DNA of 64,000 nt from Dysgonomonas sp. PF1-14 (GTDB lineage Bacteria; Bacteroidota; Bacteroidia; Bacteroidales; Dysgonomonadaceae): NCBI RefSeq assembly GCF_029892965.1, contig NZ_JARXWN010000002.1, positions 248,001 through 312,000 on the forward strand, in the 5' to 3' direction. Shown piece after piece: positions 55,617 to 63,424 of this stretch. The position numbers and the translations under genes were made by a program. The number at the start of each line of letters is the position of its first letter. Position 1 is the stretch's first letter. A model generated the notes under the pieces. It did no database searches, was not told where the DNA came from, and was given only the letters and a program-made list of their open reading frames with translations.

Positions 55617-56214
55617 ATAGATTTCGGGCATGTCTTGCCAACTCATCTTTTAATATCGTCAATCTGAGGCTTATCGTCTTGCTTGCCAGTTGATAATCTT
55701 TTTCATCATCCAACTGTTTATACCTGCGGACAAATTCATCGAGTGGATCTGTGTCCGAATACCCTTCAAAAATGCGATCTTTAGCCTCTTTTGCCTTTCT
55801 CGCTATCTGCGCAACATCTGCCAGTGAAGGTATAAGCAGCATTGTTTCGATCGCTTCATTAAGGAATTTGTAATCGAGGGCTGTCCCGAAATCCTTATCC
55901 TCAATGAATCTTAACCATTGATAAGCAAGGCTTAATTTCTCTTTTGTTACTCCTTCAATGGGTATATAGCATATGTCAAAGATAGCTTCACGAATACTCG
56001 AAACGGTTCTGTTGAGGTCGTATTTCTCCGCTTCATAGTGGGTGCTCGCCATCTTTTCGTCGCAGCCGGTCAGTTCCTGTATCTCCTTTATGCTTTTTGC
56101 CTTGAACAGATAGGCGCATTTTTCGACGTCTCCGTCATTTGCTTTCAGTAGCTGTAAAGCCTCACCCATAGGAACAGGAACTAATTTTCGTAGCTCTTTT
56201 ATCTTGTCGGTCAT
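55615..56214 (-). CDS. UBA/EF-Ts-N-like domain protein, unknown function
   Basis: I start at ATG 56214 (199 residues); the in-frame ATG at 56280 adds a hydrophobic 22 residues that run into the promoter of the divergent gene. Residues 1-40 (TDKIKELRKLVPVPMGEALQ, ANDGDVEKCAYLF) resemble the UBA-like N-terminal domain of elongation factor Ts. The rest is all-helical with no recognised domain. Function unknown. It is divergent from the creatininase gene with about 75 bp between starts. Confidence 0.65.
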   Translation of the reverse strand: MTDKIKELRKLVPVPMGEALQLLKANDGDVEKCAYLFKAKSIKEIQELTGCDEKMASTHYEAEKYDLNRTVSSIREAIFDICYIPIEGVTKEKLSLAYQWLRFIEDKDFGTALDYKFLNEAIETMLLIPSLADVAQIARKAKEAKDRIFEGYSDTDPLDEFVRRYKQLDDEKDYQLASKTISLRLTILKDELARHARNL

Positions 56215-56288
56215 ATATTCTCTAATTTTGGGCAAAGATAATAAAAGCAATATCACTATCTTTACATCTGCTAAAAACAAAGAATATA

Positions 56289-57044
56289 ATGAGTCAACAA
56301 TTCGATATACTGAAAGCCATATATAATGATACTAAAGATGAAAAGTATCAGTATGCCATACTTCCATGGGGAGCAACCGAGCCGCATAATTACCATCTTC
56401 CATATCTTACCGACTGTTACTTGTCTCACGATGTAGCTGTCGATGCTGCCATCAGAGCTTATGAGCAAGGACGGATAAAAGGGATGGTATTACCTCCGAT
56501 TCCGCTCGGATCACAAAATCCCGGTCAGCGCGAACTGCCTTTCTGTCTGCATACACGCTACGAAACGCAAAAAGCCATCTTAACCGATATTGTCGCCTCC
56601 CTCGATTATCAGGGTATCAGTAAGCTGTTTATCGTAAACGGACACGGAGGCAATAGCTTTAAAAATATGATACGCGATCTGGCTGTAGACTATCCTCACT
56701 TTCTGATCGTTGTGTCCGATTGGTTTGCAATTGTACCGCAAATCGGTTTCTTTGATGAAAAAGACGATCATGCAGGCGAATTGGAAACGTCCGTACTGAT
56801 GCACTATCGCCCCGAGTTGGTAGACCTGTCTGTGGCCGGAAACGGAGTTTATTTTCCATTCAGGATACAGGCTCTGCGTGACGGAACCGGTTGGATACCT
56901 CGTAACTGGGCAAAAGTGTCGCAAGATACCGGAATTGGAAATCCTCTGAAATCTACAGCCGAAAAGGGCAGAAGGTATGTTGAAGCTGTAAGTAATAAAT
57001 TGGCAGATTTATTTATTTCGGTAGTTGAAGACGAAATATATTAA
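56289..57044 (+). CDS. Creatininase family amidohydrolase
   Basis: A 251-residue protein. LPWGATEPHNYHLPYLTDCY has the Glu and His metal ligands, LPPIPLGSQNPGQ and FIVNGHGGNSFKNM the other conserved regions, and HAGELETSVLMHYRPELVDL the Glu near the C-terminus. The family includes creatininase and mycofactocin or riboflavin-degradation-type amidases, so the substrate is unknown. It is monocistronic; the ATG is well supported by the immediate motif. Confidence 0.9.
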   Translation: MSQQFDILKAIYNDTKDEKYQYAILPWGATEPHNYHLPYLTDCYLSHDVAVDAAIRAYEQGRIKGMVLPPIPLGSQNPGQRELPFCLHTRYETQKAILTDIVASLDYQGISKLFIVNGHGGNSFKNMIRDLAVDYPHFLIVVSDWFAIVPQIGFFDEKDDHAGELETSVLMHYRPELVDLSVAGNGVYFPFRIQALRDGTGWIPRNWAKVSQDTGIGNPLKSTAEKGRRYVEAVSNKLADLFISVVEDEIY

Positions 57045-57118
57045 GAGCCTGTTTAAAGTTGATTGGCAATCTTATTTTGTATTATTCAAATATATTTTCG
57101 GTCAAATTTAAACAGTTA

Positions 57119-57727
57119 CTAATTCCCGCTTTCTCCTTTGCCTATGCCTAGCAGATCTCTGTAGGTCTTAATTGATTCGTAGTGGTCGTAACCGCTAAAA
57201 TCTGATATTACTACCTGATTTGCTAGTTGCCATTCGTTGCCGATCAGTTTATATATCTGCATTTCGTAAGGCATGGAAATACTATATTCGCCTTTTGTTG
57301 AAGTATGATCTATTTTTAAATATTGGGAAGGGATAAAACGTCCTATTATGCAGAAATCTTTTATATTCAGACTACTGCGTATTATTTCATCTGTCTTTCT
57401 GGACATTTCGTCACTATAAAATAGATTTCCGGTAGAATCGGCGCTGATTGTAATATTATTTTTCTGATCAAAATTCTTATATTTTTCCAGTACTTCCTCT
57501 GTTTTGGGAATATATAGTATCGAATATTGTCCTTCACCCTCTTTCATGTATATCGAAGAAGGAATATCCATCATCAGGTCTACTGCCAGTTCCTTGTGCA
57601 AATCGAATCCCGCTGTTATTTTTTCAATAGCCTCATTGGCTGTCCCTTTTTCCTGTTTTCCTTTTTTTCCATCACTGCATGACAGAAATAAAAGTAATGA
57701 TATTGCAACGACAACAATCTTTTTCAT
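57119..57727 (-). CDS. Lipoprotein, unknown function
   Basis: A 202-residue protein with lipobox LLLFLSCSDG (Cys17). A lysine-rich linker follows, then a mixed alpha-beta domain with no recognised family. Its stop faces the creatininase gene, with a CTGTTTAAA/TTTAAACAG inverted repeat (57049-57057 and 57107-57115) in the 75-bp gap. Confidence 0.68.
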   Translation of the reverse strand: MKKIVVVAISLLLFLSCSDGKKGKQEKGTANEAIEKITAGFDLHKELAVDLMMDIPSSIYMKEGEGQYSILYIPKTEEVLEKYKNFDQKNNITISADSTGNLFYSDEMSRKTDEIIRSSLNIKDFCIIGRFIPSQYLKIDHTSTKGEYSISMPYEMQIYKLIGNEWQLANQVVISDFSGYDHYESIKTYRDLLGIGKGESGN

Positions 57728-58232
57728 AACCCTGTAGTTTGCTATATAGATATAAATTAAAATAATGCACTACTTAGAATTAATAGTTTAGTCAAAAGTA
57801 CAATATTTGTTCCATTAATAGGCAAAGGAAGGGAAGGTTTATACATTGGTATATTTCAGTACTAAAATAGGAATGGTTGTCTCCCGACAACCAATCTTCA
57901 CTCCTAACCATAAATCTAATACCATGAAAAATACAGTACAAATGTATACAATATTTTTAAATAACCAAAACAAAAAGACATAAATATTATTTATTTAATA
58001 TCATTATGATGTGAAATAAATGATTTATCAATCAAAATGAAATATTTAATTCAAGGAAATGAGCTATTTAAAACTTTAATCTTATCTTTGTAAGATATAG
58101 TAAAAACTTTATGGCATCATTTTTGTTTGAATATAAATAACTAGAGAAGTTAATTAAGATTATCGCTAAAAAAGGTTTTAGAAATTAATCTTATATTTGT
58201 AATAAACATACAGATCATCAAATAAGACGGTT
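57728..58232 (+). promoter_or_regulatory. Long upstream region of clpC with two promoter boxes
   Basis: There is no gene in these 505 bp. Two closely matching blocks, TTTAATCTTATCTTTGTAA (-7 box 58083-58090) and ATTAATCTTATATTTGTAA (-7 box 58192-58199), lie 109 bp apart and suggest tandem promoters for clpC. No CIRCE or CtsR-type operator is evident. The rest is AT-rich. Confidence 0.5.
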
Positions 58233-60758
58233 ATGGAAAATAATTTTTCACAAAGAGTTCGCAAGATCATGACTTATAGTCGTGAAGAGGCCGGACGCTT
58301 ACAAACCAACTATCTGGCACCCGAACATTTGATGCTTGGAATTCTCCGCAACGGGGAAGGATTAGCCATACAGGCATTGAAAGATTTTGGAATAGATCTA
58401 GTTGAAGTTAAAGACAGTATTGATAATAACATATTAAAGCAACAGGAGGACGCATACCCAAACAGCGAAATAGTATTAAGCAAAAGCACTGAAAAAATAT
58501 TAAAAATGAGCATACTGGAAGCGCGATTGACGAAAAGTCAGGAAACTGACTCGGAACATTTGCTTCTAGCCATTCTCAAAGATCATGACAATGTAGCTGC
58601 AACGCTGTTAGAAGAATATCATATGGATTATAACGGAGCATTTACCTATATTAAAAGTATGGGAGATATTATGCACAACAATAGTAAAGAATCGCCCCGC
58701 ATGGGTGCAGACTTTACCGACGATGACGACGATGACGATGAAGCTGTAAGCGGAGGTTCGGGAAATGTGGGTACACAACAACCGCGCCAGGCTACAGATA
58801 CGCCTGTACTCGACAATTTCGGTATAGATATGACAAAGGCTGCTTTGGAAAACAAGCTTGATCCGATAGTAGGCCGCGAAAAAGAAATAGAACGTCTGGC
58901 GCAGATACTTAGCCGCCGCAAGAAAAACAACCCTATACTGATCGGTGAACCGGGAGTCGGTAAATCGGCTATAGTAGAAGGTCTTGCCTTGCGTATTACC
59001 CAGAAGAAAGTATCGCGAGTATTGTTCGACAAACGTGTGATAGCTCTCGATATGGCTTCGGTAGTAGCAGGAACTAAATATCGCGGACAATTCGAAGAAC
59101 GTATAAAAGCGATATTGAACGAGTTGTCAAAAAATCCGAACATTATATTGTTCATCGACGAGATACATACTATAGTAGGTGCAGGCGGAGCAACCGGATC
59201 ATTGGATGCTGCCAATATGCTGAAACCGGCTCTGGCTCGTGGAGAAATACAATGCATCGGTGCAACAACACTGGACGAATACCGCAAAAATATAGAAAAA
59301 GACGGTGCGCTCGAACGCCGTTTCCAGAAAGTTATGGTAGACCCTACCACTGCCGAAGAAACATTGCAGATATTACATAATATCAAAGAGCGTTACGAGG
59401 AACACCACAATGTAAAATATACAGAAGGGGCGCTTGAGGCCTGTGTGAAACTAACTGACAGATATATCACCGACCGCAACTTCCCCGACAAGGCAATCGA
59501 TGCTCTGGACGAAGCCGGTTCCCGTATGCATATTGCAAACATACAGGTACCAAAAGAGATAGAAGACCTCGAAAAGGAACTGAAAGAAGTCATCGATCAG
59601 AAGGGAGATGCCGTAAAAGCCCAGAAATACGAACTGGCAGCCAGCTTCCGCGACACACAGCGTCAACTGATGGCTAAACTGGATACGGCAGAGGCCGAAT
59701 GGAAAGCTTCGCTGAAAGAAAAACCGGAGACTGTAGACGCAGAGATGGTTGCCGAAGTAGTTTCCATGATGTCAGGTGTACCTGTACAAAGAATAGGTGA
59801 ATCGGAAGGTATTAAGCTTGTGGGTATGAAAGACAGCCTGAAAGCTGCCGTTATCGGACAAGACGAGGCTGTAAATAAAATAGTGAAAGCTATACAGCGC
59901 AACCGTATAGGACTGAAAGACCCTAACCGCCCGATAGGTTCGTTTATGTTCCTAGGACCGACAGGAGTAGGTAAAACGCACTTAGCTAAAATGATTGCCG
60001 AACAACTGTTCGACTCTGCCGATGCGCTGATACGTATTGACATGAGCGAGTATATGGAGAAATTTAATGTATCGCGTCTGGTCGGAGCACCTCCGGGATA
60101 TGTAGGATATGAAGAAGGCGGATTGCTCAGCGAAAAGGTTCGCCGCAAACCCTACTCGGTAGTATTGCTCGATGAGATCGAAAAAGCCCACCCTGATGTG
60201 TACAATATACTGTTGCAGGTAATGGACGAAGGACACTTGACCGATAGTCTGGGACGTAAGATCGACTTCAAGAATACAATACTGATTATGACATCGAACG
60301 TAGGTACACGCCAGTTGAAAGACTTTGGGGGAGGTATCGGGTTCAACCGTCAATCGGCTGCCAATAGAGAATATTCGAGAGGCGTACTTCAAAAAGCACT
60401 GAACAAAACATTCTCGCCTGAGTTCCTCAATCGTGTAGACGACATTATAACATTCGATCAGTTGGATAAAACTTCTATCGAAAAGATTATCGACATAGAA
60501 CTGAAAGGCTTCTACAAACGTATGGAAGAACTGGGTTACACAATCAATCTGAGTCAGGAAGCCAAAGATTTTCTTGCCGATAAAGGTTATGATGTACAAT
60601 TCGGAGCCCGTCCGCTAAAACGTGCTATCCAAAACTACGTGGAGGATGAAATAGCCGAGCTGATACTTTCGGGTGCAGTAAAAGAAGGCGGTACTATAAG
60701 CTTTGAAGTGGACAAAGAAAAAGACAAATTGAAAGCTGTAACACAAAAAGGGAAATAA
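58233..60758 (+). CDS. clpC: ATP-dependent Clp protease ATP-binding subunit ClpC
   Basis: An 841-residue class I Clp/Hsp100 unfoldase. The N-domain (1-150, NFSQRVRKIMTYSREEA) has two Clp repeats, then an acidic linker (FTDDDDDDDEA). The first AAA+ module has Walker A GEPGVGKSA at about 237, a UVR-like segment lies near 455-480 (AQKYELAASFRDTQRQLMAK), and the second module has GPTGVGKT at about 575. The UVR region marks it as ClpC rather than ClpA or ClpB. It would unfold substrates for ClpP, which is not in the window. Confidence 0.96.
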   Translation: MENNFSQRVRKIMTYSREEAGRLQTNYLAPEHLMLGILRNGEGLAIQALKDFGIDLVEVKDSIDNNILKQQEDAYPNSEIVLSKSTEKILKMSILEARLTKSQETDSEHLLLAILKDHDNVAATLLEEYHMDYNGAFTYIKSMGDIMHNNSKESPRMGADFTDDDDDDDEAVSGGSGNVGTQQPRQATDTPVLDNFGIDMTKAALENKLDPIVGREKEIERLAQILSRRKKNNPILIGEPGVGKSAIVEGLALRITQKKVSRVLFDKRVIALDMASVVAGTKYRGQFEERIKAILNELSKNPNIILFIDEIHTIVGAGGATGSLDAANMLKPALARGEIQCIGATTLDEYRKNIEKDGALERRFQKVMVDPTTAEETLQILHNIKERYEEHHNVKYTEGALEACVKLTDRYITDRNFPDKAIDALDEAGSRMHIANIQVPKEIEDLEKELKEVIDQKGDAVKAQKYELAASFRDTQRQLMAKLDTAEAEWKASLKEKPETVDAEMVAEVVSMMSGVPVQRIGESEGIKLVGMKDSLKAAVIGQDEAVNKIVKAIQRNRIGLKDPNRPIGSFMFLGPTGVGKTHLAKMIAEQLFDSADALIRIDMSEYMEKFNVSRLVGAPPGYVGYEEGGLLSEKVRRKPYSVVLLDEIEKAHPDVYNILLQVMDEGHLTDSLGRKIDFKNTILIMTSNVGTRQLKDFGGGIGFNRQSAANREYSRGVLQKALNKTFSPEFLNRVDDIITFDQLDKTSIEKIIDIELKGFYKRMEELGYTINLSQEAKDFLADKGYDVQFGARPLKRAIQNYVEDEIAELILSGAVKEGGTISFEVDKEKDKLKAVTQKGK

Positions 60759-60780
60759 ATATCTCACTCGATAGCGAAAG

Positions 60781-60815
60781 GCTGTGTCGGAAAAAACTGA
60801 CACAGCTTTTTTATT
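60781..60815 (+). terminator. Terminator of clpC
   Basis: GCTGTGTC and GACACAGC form a perfect 8-bp stem with a 10-nt loop, followed by TTTTTTATTTTAT, 22 bp after the clpC stop. Confidence 0.85.
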
Positions 60816-60973
60816 TTATACTCTTCCAACAGGAAATATTATACACTTGTTTTAGAACTCTTTTTCGCTTCCTAAATACATCTGTCTTAATAATTCTACT
60901 TTAATATTAAGTTAATATTTTATTTATCAACTGTTTGCAGGGAAGTGTTGTCTCAAAATATGACAAGCTGAAA

Positions 60974-61005
60974 TTTGGTCTGCTACACTTTTGCCGATAA
61001 CTTTG
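60974..61005 (+). promoter_or_regulatory. Promoter of the orphan gene at 61064
   Basis: TTTG (60974-60977) and TAACTTTG (60998-61005) are 20 bp apart, a good Bacteroidetes match, 58 bp before the ATG. Confidence 0.6.
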
Positions 61006-61063
61006 AGAAACAACTTACAAATAAATTTCACGTAGAAAAAGACTCATCTAACACACAAAATTT

Positions 61064-61675
61064 ATGAACGACGAATTTGAATATTACCTGATGGAGCGGA
61101 GTAATAATCAAAACTATCCTCTGCTAAAGGAAGACGGAACATGTAACTACCAGCATGTAAAGACACACATCGAAAATCCGTATATGACAAAGTACAGTTA
61201 CAAAAATCCCGTTCCGCGAAGAGTGCAAACGGCAGATTACTATGCAATGCCATTCTCTATAGTATCGGATAAGATATATGATGTACTGGCAGCGATGAAT
61301 CTGAAAAAGGTACAGCTGATACCCGTCATCGTTACAGGCAGGGAAAATGAGCTGTACGACAGGCACTGGTATATACATATATACAACAGGTTGAAAGCAA
61401 TGGATATAAAAAAGTCGAAGTGTAACTGGATAGAGTCGATACAAATAGCCAATCCCATAGAAAAACTGGTACTCAACAGAGAGTATCTGAACACCATACC
61501 ACTAAAAGACCGTTTGGTCTTCCGCCTTATAGAAAATTCTACGAAGCAAATATATCACGCATCCGTAGCAGAAGCCATTATGGCAACTAACCCTGTAGGT
61601 GTGCGTTTCATAAAACTGCAAACAAATGCACAAAATATAGATGTTTATAATACCAAAAGGGTGTTTGCTGTCTAG
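61064..61675 (+). CDS. Hypothetical protein, weakly immunity-protein-like
   Basis: A 203-residue soluble protein. The central IVSDKIYDVLAAMNLKKVQL and the end DRLVFRLIENSTKQIYHASV, then AIMATNPVGVRFIKLQ, recall the DUF1629/Imm11-43 class of polymorphic-toxin immunity proteins. No toxin is next to it, so this is weak. It is preceded by a good promoter and followed by a large noncoding block. Confidence 0.6.
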   Translation: MNDEFEYYLMERSNNQNYPLLKEDGTCNYQHVKTHIENPYMTKYSYKNPVPRRVQTADYYAMPFSIVSDKIYDVLAAMNLKKVQLIPVIVTGRENELYDRHWYIHIYNRLKAMDIKKSKCNWIESIQIANPIEKLVLNREYLNTIPLKDRLVFRLIENSTKQIYHASVAEAIMATNPVGVRFIKLQTNAQNIDVYNTKRVFAV

Positions 61676-61778
61676 CACATCCTGCCGGGATTCATTTATA
61701 GAGAATCCAAAATACTCTTTTCGAATCATTATTTATGCGAATCAGTAGTTGAAATTATATGCTCTATTTCATTAGTCG

Positions 61779-61799
61779 TTTCACATACGCTTCGCTCCT
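61779..61799 (-). repeat. Dispersed intergenic repeat, copy 5 (fragment)
   Basis: The minus strand reads GAGGAGCGAAGCGTATGTGA, the inner part of the repeat core seen in copies 1-4. It lies at the left edge of the structured block at 61800-62190. Confidence 0.6.
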
Positions 61800-62190
61800 C
61801 AGCGACCTGTCAACGGTTTGACGGCTGAAAGGGACGAACGGGCTATCGCCCCATCCCTTTCCACGCCGCCTGCACCGGACAGGCGCCCGCTTGCGTAGCT
61901 AATGCACAGAGTCGCGACGCACTGACAAAGCAGCATAATTGCCAGCCAATCGTGCGTTAGCCCGCGCCGTTAGCTTTATGGACGGGGTACCCGTAGGGTG
62001 AAAAAGGCGTGAAACGAAAACGTGTTTGAGCTTAGCTTCAAATGAATATTCTACAAACTTCTGAGCGAGTTTTTTCGTTTAGACTTTAAGCCCTTCTACG
62101 GGTCGTCCTATGAAGCGGGGCGCTAAAGACTTTTTGATTCCTTTTGGGGCTTTGGGCAAAAGGAATGCAAGCAATCTGTGATTGCGCGCA
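61800..62190. other. Hairpin-dense, G+C-richer noncoding block
   Basis: This 390-bp stretch is clearly richer in G+C than its flanks and has no open frame of note. Stems include GTCAA/TTGAC (61809-61822), CGCCTG/CAGGCG (61867-61885), AAACGAAAA (62012-62020) with TTTTCGTTT (62072-62080), ATTCCTTTTG/CAAAAGGAAT (62137-62166) and GCAATC/GATTGC (62171-62185). ACCCGTAGGGT and CCCTTCTACGGGT may pair across about 90 bp. It could be a structured RNA, a decayed mobile element or a dispersed repeat; I cannot assign it. Confidence 0.45.
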
Positions 62191-62277
62191 GTAGAAAATA
62201 AAAGAACCTATTATCTATCTGCCTCCATCCGTAGAAATGTTTAATGGTTCCTTAACCAAAATGACACAGAAATGTCT

Positions 62278-62285
62278 TATCTTTG
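62278..62285 (+). promoter_or_regulatory. Promoter -7 box of mgsA
   Basis: TATCTTTG matches TAnnTTTG, 75 bp before the mgsA ATG. A -33 TTTG is not evident. Confidence 0.4.
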
Positions 62286-62360
62286 GGATAATTAAGATCA
62301 CAATCTATAAAGGGTATCCTGTTAGAAATTACCATACTTAAAACAGAAAATAATTCAGAT

Positions 62361-62840
62361 ATGAACAGAAGATTAACAATAGCGCTGGTAGCGCACGATC
62401 ACCGCAAAGCGGACATGGTAGAATGGTGTTTTTATAACTCTGACTTTTTGGCAAAACATCACTTGGTTTGTACCGGAACAACAGGAACACTTGTAAAAGA
62501 GGCATTTGAAGAAAAGGGAATCAATGCGGACATCACCCGTATGAACTCGGGGCCGATGGGTGGAGATGCCGAGATTGCTGCTATGGTGGTACGTCACGAG
62601 GTGGATCTGGCTATTTTCCTGATCGACGACCTGAACCCTCAGCCACACGAAGCCGACATTATGATGTTGCTGCGCCAATGCCGCGTGCACAATGTACCTA
62701 TTGCCTGCAACCGTTACAGTGCCGACCTGATGCTTACAAGCCCGCTGTGGGACAACGATGATTATGTTCCGACAAAACCGCGATACGAAGCATTCGACAG
62801 GGCTAATTTCGATGCAAGTTTCAAAAGGTTGAAAGATTAA
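62361..62840 (+). CDS. mgsA: Methylglyoxal synthase
   Basis: A 159-residue enzyme that converts dihydroxyacetone phosphate to methylglyoxal and phosphate, a bypass when phosphate is short. ALVAHDHRKADMVEW, CTGTTGTLVKEAFEEKG and MNSGPMGGDAEIAAMVV (with the catalytic Asp) are family motifs; FLIDDLNPQPHEADIMMLL follows. Full length. No partner genes; it is flanked by noncoding DNA on both sides. Confidence 0.95.
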   Translation: MNRRLTIALVAHDHRKADMVEWCFYNSDFLAKHHLVCTGTTGTLVKEAFEEKGINADITRMNSGPMGGDAEIAAMVVRHEVDLAIFLIDDLNPQPHEADIMMLLRQCRVHNVPIACNRYSADLMLTSPLWDNDDYVPTKPRYEAFDRANFDASFKRLKD

Positions 62841-62914
62841 GATTTTATTGGAACTTTATCTATAAGAATATAACAGTCAGCATTTAGCGACAAAAAGGTA
62901 ACGAGAATTAAAAA

Positions 62915-63078
62915 CAATGCGAATCCGTTACTTTCGTTACATTTTAGTTAAAATCGGGGTGTTGTATTATTGGGTGACAATGGATAAAAAGTAATAAGAA
63001 TGAAAACAGCGCAGATTGACTCCGCTTCGCTCTGTCGAACGTTGTTTCGTTACATTCGTTACTTTTTAGTTAAAAAGC
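62915..63078 (+). repeat. Paired TTCGTTAC-AGTTAAAA repeat between mgsA and the SUI1-like gene
   Basis: TTCGTTACATTTTAGTTAAAA and, about 120 bp later, TTCGTTACTTTTTAGTTAAAA are near-identical direct repeats. GACTCCGCTTCGCTC lies between them, with words similar to the dispersed repeat. No gene is present in the 245-bp gap. Confidence 0.45.
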
Positions 63079-63085
63079 GATTATT

Positions 63086-63424
63086 ATGAATGATTGGAAA
63101 GACCGTCTGAATGTGGTGTATTCCACCAATCCGGACTATAAATATGAGACAGAAAAAGAAGATGAGCAGGATACACAGCCTAAAGACAAGCAGCTACTGC
63201 GCATCTCTCTCGATAAACGTAACCGGAAAGGAAAAGCCGTTACCCTGATCACCGGATTTGTAGGAACAACCGATGACCTTGAAGCTCTCGGCAAAATGCT
63301 GAAAGTGAAATGTGGCGTCGGTGGTTCAGCGAAAGACGGAGAGATAATCATACAGGGTGATTTCAGAAACAAGATACTGGAACTTCTCCAGAAAGAAGGG
63401 TATGTCAAATCACGCACTATTTGA
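63086..63424 (+). CDS. SUI1/eIF1-like translation factor (YciH family)
   Basis: A 112-residue protein. After a charged N-terminus it has TLITGFVGTTDDLEALGKML and KCGVGGSAKDGEIIIQGDF, the SUI1 fold of eIF1 and bacterial YciH. These factors bind the 30S subunit and may improve start-site selection. The stop (63424) lies 23 bp inside the helicase gene that starts at 63402, so the two are translationally overlapped. Confidence 0.9.
   Translation: MNDWKDRLNVVYSTNPDYKYETEKEDEQDTQPKDKQLLRISLDKRNRKGKAVTLITGFVGTTDDLEALGKMLKVKCGVGGSAKDGEIIIQGDFRNKILELLQKEGYVKSRTI

Noticed and set aside
57049-57115. CTGTTTAAA/TTTAAACAG inverted repeat as a terminator
   Set aside because: The loop is about 49 nt and there is no T run, so I do not call it a terminator.
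61800-62190. tRNA, rRNA or CRISPR in the structured block
   Set aside because: There is no TpsiC-type word, no repeat-spacer regularity and no rRNA-like stretch.
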